From the NCBI RefSeq assembly GCF_016767715.1, contig NZ_CP050145.1, positions 4,898,001 to 4,962,000 on the forward strand: 64,000 nt of DNA, given 5' to 3'. Below, one piece after another: positions 60,748 to 64,000 of this stretch; the first letter of the stretch is position 1; each line of letters starts with the position of its first letter. This stretch comes from Mycobacteroides chelonae. GTDB taxonomy: Bacteria; Actinomycetota; Actinomycetes; Mycobacteriales; Mycobacteriaceae. Under the pieces are notes generated by a model. The model saw only the letters and a list, made by a program, of their open reading frames with translations, did no database searches and was not told the DNA's origin. Both the position numbers and the translations under genes were made by a program.

Positions 60748-61443
60748 CGACCGACCCCTCTGGGATGACCACTTCGTCATGAACGATGTGATCGTAAGGA
60801 CGTGTCAACGGCCGAAGTAGCGGGCGCGCTTGCCGTTTCGATAACGCGTTCCCCACGGTTTGATAACGAAAACAGCAGCAGATCTGGCCCGCTAACTGAT
60901 CTCATGCGCACCCCAAATATCCGCACTTCGGGAGGTGTTTTCGGGGGAGATAAGCGCCCTCAAAACGGGGTCGTCCACGCGAGCATCTCGTCGTCGCTGG
61001 CGGCCACCACAACAAGCATGTGCGGTAGATAGCGCTGGCTAGCGACACCCCTCAGTACAACGCTCATCAGTGCCACCCACAGCCGTGCGTCAGGTTCATC
61101 GATGCCGCCGACACCGAACTCACCGCATGGCTTAGTTACCCACTCCTGCAACAGTTCCAGCGCGTTTGCGCTGTTCTAGCAGTTGCCCAGCAGAATCTCA
61201 TCCCGCCGTTCGGCTGTGGAACCCCTCCGGAGAGCGACCCGCACAAGTAGTTCGTCCGGATCGCCGCCAGATCCCGCACGCGCTACTCATCCACCGGCAT
61301 GCGCCACCGGAGCCGCACACGGAAGAGGTTGCTCTTGCCCACGCGGTACTGGATGACTGTGGATTTTGTCGATACGGGCCACTGCCCTTGTTAGGCAAAG
61401 AAAGGAAATACGCCCGCTGAGCAGCAAAATCTAGCAGCAGCCG
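60748..61443. other. 696-nt stretch without an intact gene
   Basis: It holds the promoter region of the L,D-transpeptidase and a possible decayed reading frame (60960-61286, minus strand). Other short frames here (for example 61166-61420) have no ribosome site or motif. No repeat, tRNA or terminator is visible. Confidence 0.5.
60960..61286 (-). pseudogene. Possible decayed gene, one in-frame stop
   Basis: Reading leftward from 61286, a protein-like frame (DPDELLVRVALRRGSTAERR, then ALELLQEWVTKPCGEFGVGG and DARLWVALMSVVLRGVASQR) is broken by TAG at 61176-61178 and ends at 60960. The composition looks coding, and the second half resembles the C-terminal part of TetR-type proteins only loosely. 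It has no start with a ribosome site. The family is unknown; it may be a chance frame. Confidence 0.25.
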
Positions 61444-62049
61444 TCACCACTTCTCGTTGAGTGCCTGCTCGAGTATCCGTTCCAGCTCTCCTTGCACTCG
61501 CTCCAGTGGCGCGGTGTCGCGATTGGCGCGCGCCAGGATCAGGCCACCCTCGATCGAGGTGACGATCAGTGTGGCCAGTCCCCCCGCGCGGGCCTGCGTG
61601 ATACCGATGCCAACCAGGCCCGACGTAATGAGTTCTTGCCAGGCACGAAAGACGGTGTCGGCTTGTGGGATAAGGCTGCTGTCAATCTCTCCGCCGCCGA
61701 TCGCCGCCGACGCGATGGGACAACCGGCACCGAAATCTTTGTGCTGCAAGATGTTTGTCCAGTACTTCACGTAGAGCTGGATCCCGCGAGCTGGCCCTTC
61801 GGAGAACGCCTCGGCAATCATCGCGTTGGTGATCTGGCCGGCCCGCTCTAAAGCTTCCGCTATCAGCTGCGCGCGCCCCTCCGGAAAGTAGTAGTAGACC
61901 GACCCGCGTGGGGCACCGCTGCGAGTAACCACTTCGTCGATCGTGACGCCGGCGGCGCTGCGCTCGGCCATGAGTTCCACGGCGGTCTGCAGCATCCGCT
62001 CCTTGGTCCCGCCCCTGCTTGTCTTCTGCGCAGATTTTGCGCCGACCAT
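61444..62049 (-). CDS. TetR family regulator
   Basis: 201 aa. HTH: KERMLQTAVELMAERSAAGV, TIDEVVTRSGAPRGSVYYYF at about 35-54. The C-terminal domain is of the LmrA/YxaF type (GCPIASAAIGGGEIDSSLIP; VTSIEGGLILARA). ATG 62049. Divergent from an alpha/beta hydrolase gene over an AT-rich spacer with the repeat TAGAT-N6-ATCTA, so it probably represses that gene. Confidence 0.87.
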   Translation of the reverse strand: MVGAKSAQKTSRGGTKERMLQTAVELMAERSAAGVTIDEVVTRSGAPRGSVYYYFPEGRAQLIAEALERAGQITNAMIAEAFSEGPARGIQLYVKYWTNILQHKDFGAGCPIASAAIGGGEIDSSLIPQADTVFRAWQELITSGLVGIGITQARAGGLATLIVTSIEGGLILARANRDTAPLERVQGELERILEQALNEKW

Positions 62050-62092
62050 CAGCCGCCCTTCATTTGATCACCCGTGGAACGTCAACAGTATA

Positions 62093-62108
62093 TAGATTAT
62101 GGTATCTA
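62093..62108. promoter_or_regulatory. Candidate TetR operator TAGAT-TATGGT-ATCTA
   Basis: Inverted repeat within an AT-rich stretch (about 62089-62120) between the TetR and hydrolase genes. GTATATAG and AGTATATG extend the symmetry imperfectly. Confidence 0.45.
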
Positions 62109-62176
62109 GTATATGTTATGTTCATGAAATGGGTGCTGATTACAGATGGCCCCGACCGAAGCGACCAGGAGGCAAT

Positions 62177-63067
62177 GTGTCGGACATACGAACCGGCGAG
62201 GTGATCATCGACGGAGTGCGCTCTCCGCTGTTGCTTGCGGGGCCGGCGCAGGGGTCTACAGCGGTGGTCTTCATTCACGGAAACCCCGGCTCATCGCACG
62301 ACTTTCGCGGACTACTGGGAGCGGTCGGCGAGCACGTACGTGCCGTCGCTCCCGACATGCCCGGCTTCGGACAAGCCGACAAGCCCCGCGACTTTCCACA
62401 GAACGCTGTCGGACATGCGACACATCTCGATGGCATCCTCGCCCACCTTGGAATCACCAATGTTCACCTCGTCCTGCACGACTTCGGCGGGCTCTGGGGC
62501 CTGACCTGGGCCGCCGCCCATCTGGATAAGGTCGCTTCGGTCACGCTGATGAACACCGGAGCCATCGTCGAACACCGCTGGCACTGGCCCGCGCAGCAGT
62601 GGGTCAGGCGGCCAATGGGTGAACTAGCGATGCGCCTGACTGTGCCACGAGTATTCAAACTTGTTGTCCAGCACGCCTACTCGTTCAAGCCCTGGCCGGT
62701 GCGGTTGCCCGCTGATTTCCTTGCGCATATGGCCAAAGACTTCGATGCGGGTACACGCGATGCGGTGTTGCGTCTGTACCGTGCGTCGCGTCACATCGCA
62801 GAGTTCGGCGACGCTCTCGCTTACCTGCTACAGACGAAAGACATACCGGCGCTGGTGATCTGGGGCCGTCGTGATCACTTCCTGCCGGTCAAGCACGCTC
62901 ATCAACAGCTCGCTGCATTTCCTTCGGCACGGATACTCCTCTTGGAAAAGGCGGGCCACTGGCCCATGATCACCCATGCCGCCGAAACCGAAACAGCCAT
63001 ACGCGATTTCCTGATCGAACAATTATCCGAGAGCCAGGTCCACACGACTGTGCCCGCGTTGCAGTGA
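62177..63067 (+). CDS. Alpha/beta hydrolase with Asp nucleophile (epoxide hydrolase/haloalkane dehalogenase-like)
   Basis: 296-aa cytosolic hydrolase. Oxyanion HGNPGSSHDF (HGxP) at about 33-42, nucleophile elbow LVLHDFGGLWG with Asp102 in place of Ser, acid in GRRDHFLPV, and His in KAGHWPMI. Asp at the elbow points to epoxide hydrolase or dehalogenase chemistry rather than esterase. GTG 62177 has AGGAGG; the frame extension to 62099 overlaps the promoter region and was rejected. Likely controlled by the divergent TetR. Confidence 0.87.
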   Translation: MSDIRTGEVIIDGVRSPLLLAGPAQGSTAVVFIHGNPGSSHDFRGLLGAVGEHVRAVAPDMPGFGQADKPRDFPQNAVGHATHLDGILAHLGITNVHLVLHDFGGLWGLTWAAAHLDKVASVTLMNTGAIVEHRWHWPAQQWVRRPMGELAMRLTVPRVFKLVVQHAYSFKPWPVRLPADFLAHMAKDFDAGTRDAVLRLYRASRHIAEFGDALAYLLQTKDIPALVIWGRRDHFLPVKHAHQQLAAFPSARILLLEKAGHWPMITHAAETETAIRDFLIEQLSESQVHTTVPALQ

Positions 63068-63132
63068 GACGACCTGATCACTCCAGCTGGGCCGCAATCA
63101 GATTCGTGAGATCAAGCGGGGTGCTTTATCGA

Positions 63133-64000
63133 TCACAGCTGCGCCTGCAAGCGCATTTCGTCGATGACGCCCCGGAGGGCGACCCGCCCGATCTCGATGG
63201 CGCTCGCGATAGCGGCAAGGTCCCGAGATAGCCCCGACACATCATGCGCGCCAACAGGGGGACGCACCTGAACAAACTCCACGCCTCGCGCCCGGGCGTT
63301 GTCAGCGCGCCGGTACACGAGGTGCCGACTGAGGTGGCTCCGACCGGCACCGCGCGCGTGCCGCAGGTAGTACGGCATCAACGCGAGAAGTTCGAGCCCG
63401 GCCACGGATGCCGTCTGGTCCTCGCGCAGGGTGCGTAACACCAGTACATGCGTGGCACCCTGAGCGACAGCCGAGGGCCAGGGAATTGCCTCGGCAACGC
63501 CGCCGTCGACGAATGCACGGCCCGCGAGTTGCACTGGCGGGCCTGCTAACAGCGGCAGGCACGCACTCGCTCGTAACGCTGTCTGCAACGACGCTTGGCC
63601 TACGACGTATGGAGCCAAGTCACATGCCGCACCGGTCCGCGCATCGGTGGCGATCGGGTGAAACGTGATCGAATTGCCAAGTATTGCATCGAAATTCATT
63701 GGTGTGATTGAGGTGTAGACGTTACCGACCAGTGCCTTGAGATCAACTACCGGGCCGCCGCGCAGCAGCCGCGCCGGATCATTCACCTTCGCAGCGGCCA
63801 CTTCTGGCCACGCCCACGACGGCAGCCACCGCTGCGCCTCCCCCGTCAGCAGCCAAGCCCCGTTCAGGGCGCCGCCCGAAGTGCCGTAGACCGAGTCGAA
63901 ACAACTGGTCAGGCCGAGCTCATCGAGTGCGATGCACATACCGGCGGAGTAGGCCGATCGGTTACCACCGCCTTCGATCGCCAACGCGACACGGTGGCCG
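63133..64000 (-). CDS. Patatin-like phospholipase (5' end outside window)
   Basis: 288 residues visible. The frame is open to the window edge, so the start lies beyond 64000; the TTG at 63984 is only an internal candidate. Seen: oxyanion motif IEGGGNRSAYSAGM near the visible N-terminus, YGTSGGALNG (Ser nucleophile), and FVDGGVAEAIPW (Asp). The C-terminus ends in a basic/hydrophobic helix. It converges with the alpha/beta hydrolase. Third patatin-like gene in the window. Confidence 0.87.
   Translation of the reverse strand, partial: GHRVALAIEGGGNRSAYSAGMCIALDELGLTSCFDSVYGTSGGALNGAWLLTGEAQRWLPSWAWPEVAAAKVNDPARLLRGGPVVDLKALVGNVYTSITPMNFDAILGNSITFHPIATDARTGAACDLAPYVVGQASLQTALRASACLPLLAGPPVQLAGRAFVDGGVAEAIPWPSAVAQGATHVLVLRTLREDQTASVAGLELLALMPYYLRHARGAGRSHLSRHLVYRRADNARARGVEFVQVRPPVGAHDVSGLSRDLAAIASAIEIGRVALRGVIDEMRLQAQL

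Overview
The window looks like chromosomal DNA of a mycobacterium, most plausibly the Mycobacteroides abscessus/chelonae group. The grounds are high G+C, two MmpS/MmpL pairs, a WhiB protein, a 13E12-type HNH protein, an L,D-transpeptidase, many TetR regulators, and many starts that look leaderless (a -10 hexamer 6-7 nt before ATG/GTG). The genus is an inference, because no rRNA or marker gene is present. I see no tRNA, rRNA, CRISPR array, insertion sequence or prophage. Both ends are cut: an alcohol dehydrogenase on the left and a patatin-like gene on the right.

Layout. 1-8.7 kb: a leftward five-gene catabolic operon (two paralogous saccharopine-dehydrogenase-like proteins, a membrane protein, an FAD oxidoreductase and a zinc alcohol dehydrogenase) divergent from a PucR-type regulator, then a flavin amine oxidase divergent from a TetR regulator. 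8.7-20.6 kb: DoxX-like and small monooxygenase-like genes beside an ECF sigma factor with a SnoaL-like tail, Kup, a Dps-like protein with a strong upstream inverted repeat, a secreted DsbA-like protein, a CitE-like lyase, an M20 amidohydrolase, a DAO-family oxidoreductase, a Tat-exported GH16 glucanase and PEP carboxylase. 20.6-26.2 kb: an SQR-like flavoprotein and a DsbA-like protein, divergent from a frameshifted mmpS, mmpL and a CsoR-family repressor that lacks the copper-ligand His. Three ATACC-N6-GGTAT sites lie over the promoters. 26.2-29.2 kb: a PPOX-fold protein, TetR with SDR and two TGTACG-N3-CGTACA sites, and a patatin. 29.2-37.5 kb: PoxB-like enzyme, a 930-aa LuxR/ATPase regulator, then an overlapping pair in which Rieske domains are fused to a glutamate-synthase FMN/3Fe-4S domain and to a second TPP enzyme. 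One 20-bp motif precedes both metabolic units at the same distance from the -10.

37.5-49.9 kb: 13E12-type HNH protein behind two DnaA-box-like sequences, HD hydratase-like protein, GlxA-type AraC regulator, MBL hydrolase, epimerase, patatin, small helical protein, nitroreductase, a P-loop-degenerate ABC protein with a YhgE/Pip membrane partner, WhiB, and a membrane protein with a PF10118-type metal hydrolase. 49.9-58.9 kb: two TetR genes, a Tat-exported cupin, PepSY membrane protein, intact MmpS/MmpL, a small membrane protein, adenylate cyclase and SRPBCC protein. 58.9-64 kb: an AT-rich spacer with hairpins, a secreted Pro/Ala/Val-repeat protein with a strong intrinsic terminator, L,D-transpeptidase, a decayed frame, TetR divergent from an Asp-nucleophile alpha/beta hydrolase, and a truncated patatin.

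The two most interesting systems are the LuxR-linked PoxB/Rieske module (29.2-37.5 kb) and the predicted persulfide-type CsoR/CstR regulon that includes an MmpL transporter (20.6-26.2 kb).
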